Source of the DNA: Peribacillus sp. ACCC06369
GTDB taxonomy: Bacteria; Bacillota; Bacilli; Bacillales; DSM-1321
NCBI RefSeq assembly: GCF_030348945.1
Contig: NZ_JAUCEN010000002.1
Coordinates: forward strand, 3,410,001 to 3,474,000
Direction of reading: 5' to 3'
Length of the DNA: 64,000 nucleotides
Shown here: one piece after another, positions 17,968-25,217 of the stretch
How the letters are laid out: every line of letters starts with the position of its first letter
How positions within the stretch are numbered: the first letter of the stretch is position 1
The notes under the pieces: model-generated
Databases searched by the model: none
Told to the model about the DNA's origin: nothing
What the model saw: only the letters and a program-made list of their open reading frames with translations
Made by a program: the position numbers and the translations under genes

Positions 17968-18432
17968 TCATTCACCTTTGTTGTCTTCTTTGTCATGACA
18001 TCGATGACAAATGCCATGAAAGGTTAATCTATGGTCTTTAATCTTGAAGTTCCAGTCGCGTTCGACAATGTCTTCTACGTCTTCAAGTAGGTCTTCCTGG
18101 ATCTCATCTACCGCACCACATTCCACACAAACAAGATGATGATGGAAATGCGCAGCTCCTTCTTGTCTTAAATCATAACGGGAAACCCCGTCTCCAAAGT
18201 TAATTTTATCTACTATCTTCAATTCAGTCAGCAACTCTAGCGTACGGTAAACTGTTGCCAATCCAATTTCCGGCGACTTTTCTTTGACAAGGAGGTAAAC
18301 GTCTTCTGCGCTTAAATGGTCCTCTTCATGCTCAAGTAAAACGCGGACGGTCGCTTCTCGCTGAGGCGTTAATTTGTAGCTGGACGAGTGCAACTGCTTT
18401 TTTATCCTATCAATTCTGTTTTCTATTTCCAT
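17968..18432 (-). CDS. fur: Ferric uptake regulator Fur
   Basis: An iron-sensing repressor, 154 residues. The DNA-binding winged helix covers about residues 15-85 (YKLTPQREATVRVLLEHEEDHLSAEDVYLLVKEKSPEIGLATVYRTLELL). The metal-binding part has HFHHHLVCVECG and a second Cys pair ICHRCHD that completes a structural zinc site. The start is set at the ATG at 18432, giving MEIENRIDRIKKQL, with GGAGGG 10 nt upstream. An upstream in-frame ATG at 18468 would add 12 residues without similarity. Fur rather than PerR or Zur is inferred from synteny with yqzK-xerD. Confidence 0.92.
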   Translation of the reverse strand: MEIENRIDRIKKQLHSSSYKLTPQREATVRVLLEHEEDHLSAEDVYLLVKEKSPEIGLATVYRTLELLTELKIVDKINFGDGVSRYDLRQEGAAHFHHHLVCVECGAVDEIQEDLLEDVEDIVERDWNFKIKDHRLTFHGICHRCHDKEDNKGE

Positions 18433-18545
18433 ACCTAATATTCCCTCCCGCGCCGCTATCCTATCCATTATATCAAATGAGGGAAAACTGTCAAAATAGA
18501 TTTCTTGTTAATGATAAAAAAATTTGCGGGAACCGTAAATTTCCA

Positions 18546-19193
18546 TCAATGACCCAATAAACTTACGACATTTTTCATTAAGGAAGGGGATAGGTACGCT
18601 TCAAATGCAGCAGCTGTAACCAAAAATAACCCCGACAAAATCAATGAGAAAATATACCGTGATATTATCGGCTTCAGTGGCTCACGAACCTGCTTAAGGA
18701 AAATCCGGCTGATCATTTTCATTGATAGTGAGACGGCAAGGACGGTTATCACGATGAATATAGGGACTATGAATATATTTTGGGGCAGAATGGCGACAAA
18801 CGATAATAAAAACCCACTCCACCCCATTTGATTGACTAAAAAGCCGACTGTGAATCCAACAACCATCCCTTTTATAAATAGCAAAACCAAGATGACAGGC
18901 AAACCGATGACCGATATTCCGAGAATCCAGATGACGCCGATATATTTTATATTATGCATAATACTTTGGCTGAACATATCATGCGAAGATGCAAATTCAC
19001 CTTTGGATACTTGTCCGAAAAATTGCGATAAATAATAGAACAAGTCTTCCTTTTGGGTAAAGCTCAAACTATTCACCAGTACTGCCCCAAAAATGACACC
19101 CATCAAAAAAAGCACAGTGATAAAGACATATAATGAGGAATGTTCGTTAATATGTTTCATTACGGCATTTTGTACGACAGATTTTTTTTTCAT
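18546..19193 (-). CDS. spoIIM: Stage II sporulation protein M
   Basis: A polytopic membrane protein that with SpoIID and SpoIIP drives septal peptidoglycan thinning and engulfment in the mother cell. The product is 215 residues with about five helices. Segments such as FLMGVIFGAVLVNSLS, GVIWILGISVIGLPVILVLLFIKGMVVGFTVGFLV and ILPQNIFIVP are typical. GGGAGG precedes the ATG. A sigma-E-like promoter lies about 30-60 bp upstream. Its position next to fur matches B. subtilis. Confidence 0.95.
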   Translation of the reverse strand: MKKKSVVQNAVMKHINEHSSLYVFITVLFLMGVIFGAVLVNSLSFTQKEDLFYYLSQFFGQVSKGEFASSHDMFSQSIMHNIKYIGVIWILGISVIGLPVILVLLFIKGMVVGFTVGFLVNQMGWSGFLLSFVAILPQNIFIVPIFIVITVLAVSLSMKMISRIFLKQVREPLKPIISRYIFSLILSGLFLVTAAAFEAYLSPSLMKNVVSLLGH

Positions 19194-19221
19194 CTTTCAT
19201 CCTCCCAACTCCGCTTACTAG

Positions 19222-19250
19222 AATCTATGTTTTCACTCTCTCATTTATGC
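19222..19250 (-). promoter_or_regulatory. Candidate sigma-E promoter of spoIIM
   Basis: The minus strand shows GCATAAA (-35) and CATAGATT (-10; consensus CATAcaaT) with the usual 14-bp spacer. The match is moderate. The family's known mother-cell expression supports it. Confidence 0.4.
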
Positions 19251-19332
19251 TAAGAAAACTTTCCCCATCAGCAGAACACCTTAAACAGAATTTGTGTTAT
19301 AATTTCCCAAAATCATTATATGGAGGTAGGAT

Positions 19333-19896
19333 ATGAAAGCTATATTAATGGATTTCCCCGAAAAAATTGAAACCCCACGATTATATTTAAGACCATGTCA
19401 GCCTGGTGATGGCCTTGACGTTTACGAGGCCATTGTCCATTCTAAACATGAATTGAAACAGTGGCTGCCATTTGCCCATCAAGATGCGTCTCCGGAAACT
19501 TCAGAACAGAACGTTCTTAAGTCCTTTGCGGACTTTATTATAAAAGAGGATATTAGACTTCATATTTATAGGAAAGAAGACGATCAATTCATCGGCTCCA
19601 CTGGTCTGCACCGGATTAACTGGGATATCCCTAAATTCGAAATTGGCTATTGGATTGATACGAGGTACAGTAAACAAGGGTACATAATGGAAGCGGTCGA
19701 AAAGTTAACCAAATTCGCTTTTTACCATTATGGGGCAAAGCGAGTTGAAATCCGCTGTGATCCTAAAAATATTGCCAGCAAACGGATACCCGAGAAGCTA
19801 GGGTTTATCCTTGAAGGAACTTTGCGTTATGACTGTCTAAGTGCTGATGGCAAGGAATTGCGGGACACCTCCATTTATGCAAAAACTACAAACTAA
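19333..19896 (+). CDS. GNAT-family N-acetyltransferase (RimJ/RimL-like)
   Basis: The product is 187 residues with an Acetyltransf_3-type fold. It starts IETPRLYLRPCQPGDGLDVYEAI, as in ribosomal-protein Ser/Ala acetyltransferases. GSTGLHRINWDIPKFEIGYWIDTRYSKQGYIMEAVEKL follows (acetyl-CoA pocket), then RVEIRCDPKNIASKRIPEKLGF, the conserved Asn-x-x-Ser region. The substrate is unknown. GGAGGTAGG sits before the ATG. A monocistronic gene, convergent to endoQ with a shared terminator. Confidence 0.88.
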   Translation: MKAILMDFPEKIETPRLYLRPCQPGDGLDVYEAIVHSKHELKQWLPFAHQDASPETSEQNVLKSFADFIIKEDIRLHIYRKEDDQFIGSTGLHRINWDIPKFEIGYWIDTRYSKQGYIMEAVEKLTKFAFYHYGAKRVEIRCDPKNIASKRIPEKLGFILEGTLRYDCLSADGKELRDTSIYAKTTN

Positions 19897-19938
19897 AAAA
19901 AGTCCTGACAGGTAACAATCATCTGTCAGGACTTTTAT
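19894..19938. terminator. Bidirectional terminator between the GNAT gene and endoQ
   Basis: The stem AAAAGTCCTGACAG/CTGTCAGGACTTTT gives T-runs both ways. Confidence 0.85.
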
Positions 19939-19943
19939 TCAGG

Positions 19944-21122
19944 TTAGCTTTCCTTTTTGACTTTTCCGTATTTGCCTCCGCCCCCCACCTCAAAAGAAAG
20001 CGTCCCTTTTCTGGCAGAATCAATGTAGCGAGCCAATTTTTCAGGCACGATTTCCATGAGCTGTTCAAGCGTAACTTCATGAAGGATATTCATCTCTGTT
20101 CCAAATGCCTCCAGCAGTTTTTCCATCGATTTAGGTCCAAGTCCTGGGATGAAATCGAGTGGTACTTGATGGATATATGGTGGCCTTTCCCTTCCATATC
20201 TTCCGTTGATTTTGGTATTGGAGAGTTCGTTGATCCTGGACGATACTCCTTTTATAATGGATTTATTACCACACTCAGGACATTGTTCACTATCCCTCAA
20301 CACCTGGTGTAAACACCCTGAACATACGGTTTGATGATATTTTCCCAATAAGGGGTTCAATCCATAATTAACGGTCACCTTACGATTCCCTTTTTCTTTA
20401 AGGGCTTTTGCCAGCTCATTGAAACTTGGTTCTGCAAGCAGGACTTTTTGATATTCACGAGCGATTTTCCCAAGCGAATGAGCATCGGAATTTGTCACGA
20501 ATACATAGGAGTCCAACTCCTCGATATCCTTGACCATTTCTGTATCTGAACTTAAGCCAAGTTCGATGGCATCAATCAGCTTCGGATCAAATACTTCTGT
20601 CAGACTGGACCGCACTCCTTTTCCATACAAGCTTTTAAAAGGGGTGAAAACATGTGCCGGGATAAACAGGCCGCCCAGTGACTTCACCATCTTTTGCAGC
20701 GTTCTTCCATCACAATAAATCCTTTGGGAGCTCAAGGTTATATTTTTAACATGTCCGCTCATCCATGAGGAGAATTCCTTCATCGCTTTTAAAGTGGGAA
20801 AATAGGCGAGGACATGGATTGGTCCATTACAATTCTGGTCATAAATTTCAATCTCCGAGCCTGGAATGATGGTTGTATTCCTGTATTGAAGTCCACCTTC
20901 CATCTTTTCCGTGATTTCGCCATCCAGAATCCCCGCTTCGATCTCTTCGATAATTTCAGGAGAATGGCAATCGATTATCCCGATTAGATCAAGGCCCTTC
21001 CTTTCACTCGCCACTTGCAGCACCTTGCTGAAGGTTAACGTCTTAGCACCTGTTATTTTCACGGCCCTTCCGCTTCTCGTTCTGCCTATATGGATATGCA
21101 GGTCAGCGTAAAACTCCTTCAT
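19944..21122 (-). CDS. Endonuclease Q family protein (YqxK-like, PHP domain)
   Basis: EndoQ nicks DNA 5' of deaminated bases such as uracil and hypoxanthine. The product is 392 residues. The PHP catalytic domain begins FYADLHIHIGRTRSGRAVKITGAKTLTF, with further metal ligands in GIIDCHSPE, PGSEIEIYD, PAHVFTPF and TNSDAHSLGKIARE. A zinc-finger-like knot (CSGC ... CPECG, about residues 270-290) and a C-terminal helix-hairpin-helix (FIPGLGPKSMEKLLEAF) follow. Its ATG is directly after the nudF stop, so both are on one transcript. This suggests a nucleotide-damage pairing. Confidence 0.88.
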   Translation of the reverse strand: MKEFYADLHIHIGRTRSGRAVKITGAKTLTFSKVLQVASERKGLDLIGIIDCHSPEIIEEIEAGILDGEITEKMEGGLQYRNTTIIPGSEIEIYDQNCNGPIHVLAYFPTLKAMKEFSSWMSGHVKNITLSSQRIYCDGRTLQKMVKSLGGLFIPAHVFTPFKSLYGKGVRSSLTEVFDPKLIDAIELGLSSDTEMVKDIEELDSYVFVTNSDAHSLGKIAREYQKVLLAEPSFNELAKALKEKGNRKVTVNYGLNPLLGKYHQTVCSGCLHQVLRDSEQCPECGNKSIIKGVSSRINELSNTKINGRYGRERPPYIHQVPLDFIPGLGPKSMEKLLEAFGTEMNILHEVTLEQLMEIVPEKLARYIDSARKGTLSFEVGGGGKYGKVKKES

Positions 21123-21674
21123 TTATGAAGTCATCGCCTTTTTCAACAGCAGATACTGCACGGCATATGCCGTTTTGGCATCCTGGATTTTCCCTTCAAC
21201 CATATAAGTTTGAGCTTCCTCCAACGTGAGTTCAATCATCTCGACAAATTCATCTTCATCCAGTGGGGCCGCATTTTCTTTCTTTTTCAAATTGTGGGCC
21301 ACATACAGGTGGACCAATTCATCGGCGAAACCTGGTGAAGTATAGAAGGATATGATGTGCTCCATTTTTTCGCATTCATAACCTGTCTCCTCTTCCAACT
21401 CCCGTTCTGCCGACAGAACCGGTTCTTCCCCTTTTTCCAGCTTTCCTGCAGGGATTTCCACCAAGCTTCTCTCCAGCGCTTTACGGTACTGTTCAACCAT
21501 GATGATTTTATTTTCTGCAGTAAGAGCTATGATTGCAACCGCTCCCGGATGTTTGACTATTTCACGTTTACCCGTTTTCCCATCAGGAAGTTCAACATCA
21601 TCCACTTGCAGGCTGATTACCTTTCCTGTGAAGATTTTTTCCGAAGACAGCGTTTTTTCTTCAAATTTTTTCAT
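21123..21674 (-). CDS. nudF: ADP-ribose pyrophosphatase NudF
   Basis: A Nudix hydrolase that splits ADP-ribose into AMP and ribose 5-phosphate. The product is 183 residues. The Nudix box is complete: AGKLEKGEEPVLSAERELEEETGY (about residues 77-100), within which the metal-binding REhxEE is RELEEE. SFYTSPGFADELVHLYVA is the typical following segment of ADP-ribose-type enzymes. The ATG at 21674 is preceded by AGAGGAG at 8 nt; a GTG three codons earlier is less likely. Cotranscribed with endoQ. Confidence 0.94.
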   Translation of the reverse strand: MKKFEEKTLSSEKIFTGKVISLQVDDVELPDGKTGKREIVKHPGAVAIIALTAENKIIMVEQYRKALERSLVEIPAGKLEKGEEPVLSAERELEEETGYECEKMEHIISFYTSPGFADELVHLYVAHNLKKKENAAPLDEDEFVEMIELTLEEAQTYMVEGKIQDAKTAYAVQYLLLKKAMTS

Positions 21675-21691
21675 CCTGACCACTCCTCTGT

Positions 21692-21720
21692 TCTAATTGC
21701 AGCATGATTTCTCATACATT
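21692..21720 (+). promoter_or_regulatory. Candidate sigma-E promoter of mciZ
   Basis: TCTAATT (-35) and CATACATT (-10, full match to CATACAmT) are 14 bp apart. They lie 30 bp before the mciZ start. B. subtilis mciZ is a mother-cell sigma-E gene. Confidence 0.5.
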
Positions 21721-21749
21721 TTACCATAATAGAGAGGGAGGGCGATTTA

Positions 21750-21911
21750 ATGAAAGTTTACGTATTGGAAAAAAGCGTTACTTTATCCGGAAAGAGTTGG
21801 GAAATCCTTCAAAAACTAAAACAATTGCAAAATCAATATGTCTATATCAATGATTGGATTGCCGACATACACCATCAGGCGCCACCCGCTCCTTTAAAAC
21901 GGATCAAGTGA
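21750..21911 (+). CDS. mciZ: MciZ-like inhibitor of FtsZ (53 aa)
   Basis: MciZ is a mother-cell peptide that binds FtsZ and blocks its polymerisation after sporulation starts. The reading frame begins MKVYVLEKSVTLSGKSWEIL and has the core SGKSWEILQKLKQLQNQYVYINDWI. By memory this aligns with B. subtilis MciZ (GKAWEI...KLKE...YVKDWIS), which is about 40 residues. Here the peptide has an extra Pro/His/Lys-rich tail of about 13 residues. GAGGGAGG lies 7-8 nt before the ATG. It is divergent from nudF, the same place as in B. subtilis. Confidence 0.82.
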   Translation: MKVYVLEKSVTLSGKSWEILQKLKQLQNQYVYINDWIADIHHQAPPAPLKRIK

Positions 21912-21967
21912 ATTCTTTGAGTGAAATGGATTTCTCCTTTACAATGAATGTAAAGGGAGTGGATAAC

Positions 21968-22876
21968 ATGAAAAAACGCAGACTAGGCAATTCAGAATTG
22001 CTAGTATCTGAAATCGGGCTCGGATGCATGTCATTGGGGACTGTTGAAAATCAGGCATCCGAAATCATACAGGCCGCTTTAGATGAAGGAATCAATTACT
22101 TTGATACGGCTGACTTATATGATTTCGGTATGAATGAAGAAATCGTCGGAAAGAATTTAAAATCGGTCCGCGATAAGGTATACATAGCCACCAAGGTTGG
22201 AAACCGTTGGAATGAAAATAAGGATGCCTGGAGCTGGGATCCATCTGGCTCTTATATTAAAACGGCAGTAAAAGATAGCTTAAAACGGTTGGGGACTGAT
22301 TATATTGACCTTTATCAATTACATGGAGGCACCATTTCAGACAATATCAGAGAAACGGTAGAAGCATTTGAAGAGCTGAAAAAAGAAGGCTATATCCGAT
22401 ATTATGGAATTTCCTCGATTCGTCCGAATGTGATCAAGGAATTCACTGAAAAATCCGAGCTCGATTCCGTAATGCTGCAGTTTAATCTTCTCGACCGCCG
22501 CCCAGAAGAGTGGATGTCCCTTTTGGACAACAAACAGATCAGCATCATCGCCCGTGGGCCCCTTGCTAAAGGGTTGCTTAGTGAGAAAATGCTTGCAAAG
22601 GCAAAAGAGGATGGATACCTCGACTATAGCTATCACGAGCTTAAGGATTTACTTCCGCAATTAAAGGACAAACTTTCTGATAGGAAGTTGAATGAAACGG
22701 CACTTCAATATGTATTGTCACATCAAAGCGTCGCTACCGTTGTACCAGGAGCAAGCTCAGTACAGCAGCTCCGTGAAAACTGCCAGGCCGCTAACAGCTC
22801 TTCACTGTCCAAAACCGAGCTTGATATCTTGAAGCAGTTGACCAAAGCGAACAAATATGAAAGTCACCGGGAATAA
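21968..22876 (+). CDS. yqkF: Aldo/keto reductase (YqkF-like)
   Basis: The product is 302 residues, an NADPH-dependent oxidoreductase of the AKR superfamily, (beta/alpha)8 barrel. The catalytic tetrad is recognisable: Asp in FDTADLYDFG, Tyr of the same segment, Lys in VYIATKVGN, His in LYQLHGG. The cofactor-binding C-terminal segment reads VLSHQSVATVVPGASSVQQLREN. The start is the ATG at 21968, preceded by GGGAG at 8 nt. Upstream in-frame codons overlap the mciZ tail and are not supported. The physiological substrate is unknown. Confidence 0.92.
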   Translation: MKKRRLGNSELLVSEIGLGCMSLGTVENQASEIIQAALDEGINYFDTADLYDFGMNEEIVGKNLKSVRDKVYIATKVGNRWNENKDAWSWDPSGSYIKTAVKDSLKRLGTDYIDLYQLHGGTISDNIRETVEAFEELKKEGYIRYYGISSIRPNVIKEFTEKSELDSVMLQFNLLDRRPEEWMSLLDNKQISIIARGPLAKGLLSEKMLAKAKEDGYLDYSYHELKDLLPQLKDKLSDRKLNETALQYVLSHQSVATVVPGASSVQQLRENCQAANSSSLSKTELDILKQLTKANKYESHRE

Positions 22877-22929
22877 AAAGTTGTTCGAACTAAACTAAAT
22901 GTTTCAAAGGAATGTCAGGACGATCTTTA

Positions 22930-22978
22930 GAGGCTGCCTTATCTGCGTTTAACCAACGGGATAGGCAGCCTATTTCCG
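22930..22978 (+). terminator. Terminator of the aldo/keto reductase gene
   Basis: AGGCTGCC and GGCAGCCT form a stem extended by ttatC/Gggata. It is followed by TATTTCC, a weak T-tract. Confidence 0.6.
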
Positions 22979-23133
22979 TTCCGTCATTTTATTTTCCATA
23001 GTGCTTCTGTATCTCCTATCATTCTAATCCTTTCCAGACCCCACTTCTAATATATTCAGTTGATGAATTTTGATCGATAACTTCATTCGATATAGTTTTT
23101 CAACTTTTTCATTGCCATCCTAAAGTTAATGTT
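22979..23133. other. Non-coding stretch upstream of ohr
   Basis: AT-rich, with no gene, hairpin or repeat that I can support. The ohr control region follows it. Confidence 0.4.
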
Positions 23134-23157
23134 GTACAATTCAGTTGTGTACAATTG
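23134..23157. promoter_or_regulatory. Candidate OhrR operator before ohr
   Basis: TACAATTcAgTTGT followed by a second TACAATT resembles the OhrR site of B. subtilis (TACAATT-AATTGTA type). It ends about 27 bp before the ohr start, where it could block transcription. Confidence 0.55.
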
Positions 23158-23184
23158 AAAATAAGAAGGTAAGGGAGAAAAATC

Positions 23185-23610
23185 ATGACAAAAACATTAT
23201 TTACAACATCAGTAACAGTGGATGGCGGAAGAGAAGGAACGGCTATTTCCGCTGACGGTAACTTCACGGTTGATATTGCGATGCCGGGAACGCCAAGGGC
23301 TAAACAGATGCCTGAAGCATCTAATCCGGAACAGCTTTTTGCAGCTGGATATGCCGCATGTTTTGATAGTGCCTTGCAATCAGTTGGTAAAATTGAACGC
23401 GTTTCTTTCGATTCCAAAGTCACTGCAAGCGTCAGTCTATTGATGGGTGAGATGCATCAGTACAGCTTGGCTGTAACTTTGGCCGTGAAGGGATCCGGGG
23501 TCGATAAGGAGACATTCGAAACCCTTGTTCATAAAGCACATCAAATGTGTCCTTATTCAAAAGCAATCAACGGCAATGTGGATGTCGCCATTGAAATAGA
23601 TGTAGATTAA
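23185..23610 (+). CDS. ohr: Organic hydroperoxide resistance protein
   Basis: A thiol peroxidase that reduces lipid and other organic hydroperoxides. The product is 141 residues, the standard length. The two catalytic cysteines lie in AAGYAACFDSAL (about residue 60) and HQMCPYSKAI (about residue 124). Arg and Glu of the active site are in the early REGTAIS and NPEQLFA segments. It is convergent to the repressor gene ohrR; the two are separated by the repeat element at 23617-24196. Confidence 0.95.
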   Translation: MTKTLFTTSVTVDGGREGTAISADGNFTVDIAMPGTPRAKQMPEASNPEQLFAAGYAACFDSALQSVGKIERVSFDSKVTASVSLLMGEMHQYSLAVTLAVKGSGVDKETFETLVHKAHQMCPYSKAINGNVDVAIEIDVD

Positions 23611-23726
23611 TCCGACAAAAAGACGCTTGGGGGTTCCCAAGCGTCTCAGACTGTAGACAAACTCGAAGAAAAGCGAGTTTGCCTGCAGTTTTTTATTTTA
23701 AAAAAGTTGCAGTTGATTTCAGCCGG

Positions 23727-23965
23727 TGCACTTTTTTCGACCTACACCGTTACTTTTTTCGTTATCCGGAGCTTTTTCCCGGCAGTCCACGCAGTTTTTC
23801 AACTTACACCACATTTTTTTTGGCCGTTCACGCAATTATTCGACCTACACTGCACATTATTCGACCGTTCACGATTTTTTTCGACCTACACCGCACTTTA
23901 TTCGATCTTTCACAAATTATTTCGACCTTCATTTCACTATTCGGACGCCGAAGCAATTATTTAAG
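23727..23965. repeat. Degenerate ~20.5-bp repeat array with phased T-tracts
   Basis: T-tracts begin at about 23732, 23754, 23773, 23795, 23814, 23836, 23857, 23875, 23897, 23917, 23938 and 23957, a mean spacing of 20.5 bp or two helical turns. Between them recur CGACCTACACc and CGACCgTTCAC, often in alternation. All three plus-strand frames stay open across most of it, which reflects the repeat rather than coding. Confidence 0.7.
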
Positions 23966-24167
23966 ATCCACGGATTAAATCCGCCCCCTTTCCGCCGACT
24001 GTCAGCCAAGCCTCATCAAAGCAAGCGTCTGTGGGGTCTCGGCTAGCCAGTTATTCGGCAGGAGTGTCGCAAATTTCTTCAATCTACTAAGGTTTGGATA
24101 ACCAAGCCTTCTTTTATAGTTTGGTTAGGGATAAGACCATTCCGAATCTCCTTTTTTCGACAAACTA

Positions 24168-24196
24168 AAACGCTTGGGATTCCCAAGCGTTTTTCC
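24168..24196. terminator. Terminator between ohr and ohrR (right copy)
   Basis: AAACGCTTGGG/CCCAAGCGTTTTT has a 3-nt loop. It is close to the ohrR stop and able to end ohrR transcription on the minus strand. Confidence 0.8.
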
Positions 24197-24202
24197 TTTT
24201 TG

Positions 24203-24643
24203 CTAAAATTCCTGTAATGTTTTCAATAGTTGGAGCAGTGAAGCTTTCAAATCCTCAACCACCCTCTTATCCTCACCCGACATAGCCGAAATGCGATCGG
24301 GAATGAGACAGGCCTCTTCCTGTAAACCATGTCCCTTTTCCGTCAGCTTTATCATGACAGACCGTTCATCTTCAGTGGAACGTTCACGGACAATCAAGCC
24401 ATTCTGCTCCATTCGTTTCAACATGGGGGTTAGCGTTCCTGAGTCGAGGGCAAGCAGCTCCCCTAATTTTTTCACTGTAAGTGTATCCTGTTCCCATAGT
24501 AGAAGAAGAACCAGATATTGAGGATATGTCACTTCGAGTTTATCAAGCAGCGGTTTATATTTTTTCGTCATTTCCCTTGAACTTGCATAAAGCAGGAAAC
24601 ATAATTGGTTTTCCAGTACATTTTCTATTTTACTTTGCATCAT
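24203..24643 (-). CDS. ohrR: MarR-family peroxide-sensing repressor OhrR
   Basis: Represses ohr until an organic peroxide oxidises its N-terminal cysteine. The product is 146 residues. The sensing Cys is in LENQLCFLLYASSREMTKKYKPLLDKLEVTYPQYLVL (about residue 15), with the paired Tyr residues present. The winged helix follows: TVKKLGELLALDSGTLTPMLKRMEQNGLIVRERSTEDERSVMIKLT. The one-Cys type is expected. It starts at one of two adjacent ATGs. An 18-bp inverted repeat, CGATATG-aatg-CATATCG, lies 25 bp upstream. Convergent to ohr. Confidence 0.92.
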   Translation of the reverse strand: MMQSKIENVLENQLCFLLYASSREMTKKYKPLLDKLEVTYPQYLVLLLLWEQDTLTVKKLGELLALDSGTLTPMLKRMEQNGLIVRERSTEDERSVMIKLTEKGHGLQEEACLIPDRISAMSGEDKRVVEDLKASLLQLLKTLQEF

Positions 24644-24667
24644 ATCACCAGCTAGTAGTAGTCCATC

Positions 24668-24685
24668 CGATATGAATGCATATCG
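24668..24685. promoter_or_regulatory. Inverted repeat upstream of ohrR
   Basis: CGATATG and CATATCG form perfect 7-bp arms around AATG, 25 bp before the ohrR start. It is unlike the OhrR site found before ohr, so a different regulator may act here. Confidence 0.4.
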
Positions 24686-24790
24686 AACTTATCTTTAATA
24701 TAATCGTTATACTTTATAAAATAAAGGAATATCAGCAAGGAATGTTCCCCTATCCTTTTCTAAGAATGGTTCTTTCCTGTCGTTAGGAAC

Positions 24791-24822
24791 GAAAAAGGGA
24801 GACGCCCTTAAACTGCTCCCTG
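24791..24822 (-). terminator. Possible terminator of the yqkE-like gene
   Basis: On the minus strand GGGAG and CTCCC bracket a loop and are followed by TTTTTCG. The stem is short. Confidence 0.45.
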
Positions 24823-24826
24823 TTCT

Positions 24827-25087
24827 TCATTTATAGTTCTTCCAGTTCATATTGCTTTCACCCAATAGTTCTTCGAATGATTTGTTCTTCTCCCGCTGCT
24901 TTCTTTCTTCGCGTTTTTTTTCTTCTTCCGCTGCCCTTTTCTCTTGTTCAGCCTCATTCAGTTCCTTTTGCTTTTGACGAAGCTGGGACATGATATCTTG
25001 ATTGATCATATCACCAAGTTTCAATGATGATGAATCTTTATCTTGGTTTTTGCTTTGATTTTGATTTCGCGGCTGTTTCTTTTTCAT
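24827..25087 (-). CDS. yqkE: DUF3886 family protein (YqkE-like)
   Basis: The product is 86 residues and very polar. A lysine/glutamine-rich head leads to SSLKLGDMINQDIMSQLRQKQKEL, then a charged coiled-coil helix (NEAEQEKRAAEEEKKREERKQRE) and a short end (SFEELLGESNMNWKNYK). This is the DUF3886/YqkE pattern; the function is unknown. Divergent from the hydrolase gene at 25218. The neighbours yqkF, yqkD and yqkB confirm the locus. Confidence 0.85.
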   Translation of the reverse strand: MKKKQPRNQNQSKNQDKDSSSLKLGDMINQDIMSQLRQKQKELNEAEQEKRAAEEEKKREERKQREKNKSFEELLGESNMNWKNYK

Positions 25088-25217
25088 CCTTAAAACCTCC
25101 TGGCCATTTATGAAATTATTATATCACGACTGCCGTTTTCCTCGTTATGGTTTTCAAACAGTGTTTTCCCATTTCCCTCATGGTAAAATAAAGAAAATCA
25201 ACCGAGGAGGATCCTTC

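Larger units (their letters stand above)
23617..24196. mobile_element. Terminator-bracketed repeat element, copy A
   Basis: A non-coding element between convergent ohr and ohrR. The left flank is the hairpin AGACGCTTGGG/CCCAAGCGTCT (23621-23646); the right flank is AAACGCTTGGG/CCCAAGCGTTT (24168-24193). These are two copies of one terminator stem that differ only in the loop. Inside, in order: a 16-bp stem hairpin (23650-23689), an array of about 12 T-tracts (23727-23965), an 87-nt core (23994-24080) that folds back on itself, and the right end CGACAAACTAAAA. The same architecture without the T-tract array recurs at 53558-53901. There is no transposase. It resembles a MITE-like insertion; classification is inference. 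Confidence 0.65.

Noticed and set aside
22979..23133. Possible small gene upstream of ohr
   Set aside because: No frame with a ribosome site and more than about 25 codons was found on either strand.
23679..24046. Three overlapping plus-strand frames of 85-106 codons between ohr and ohrR
   Set aside because: They exist because the T-rich repeat array has no stops in any frame. Composition is repetitive Phe/Thr/His/Arg, no ribosome sites are visible, and the region belongs to repeat element A.
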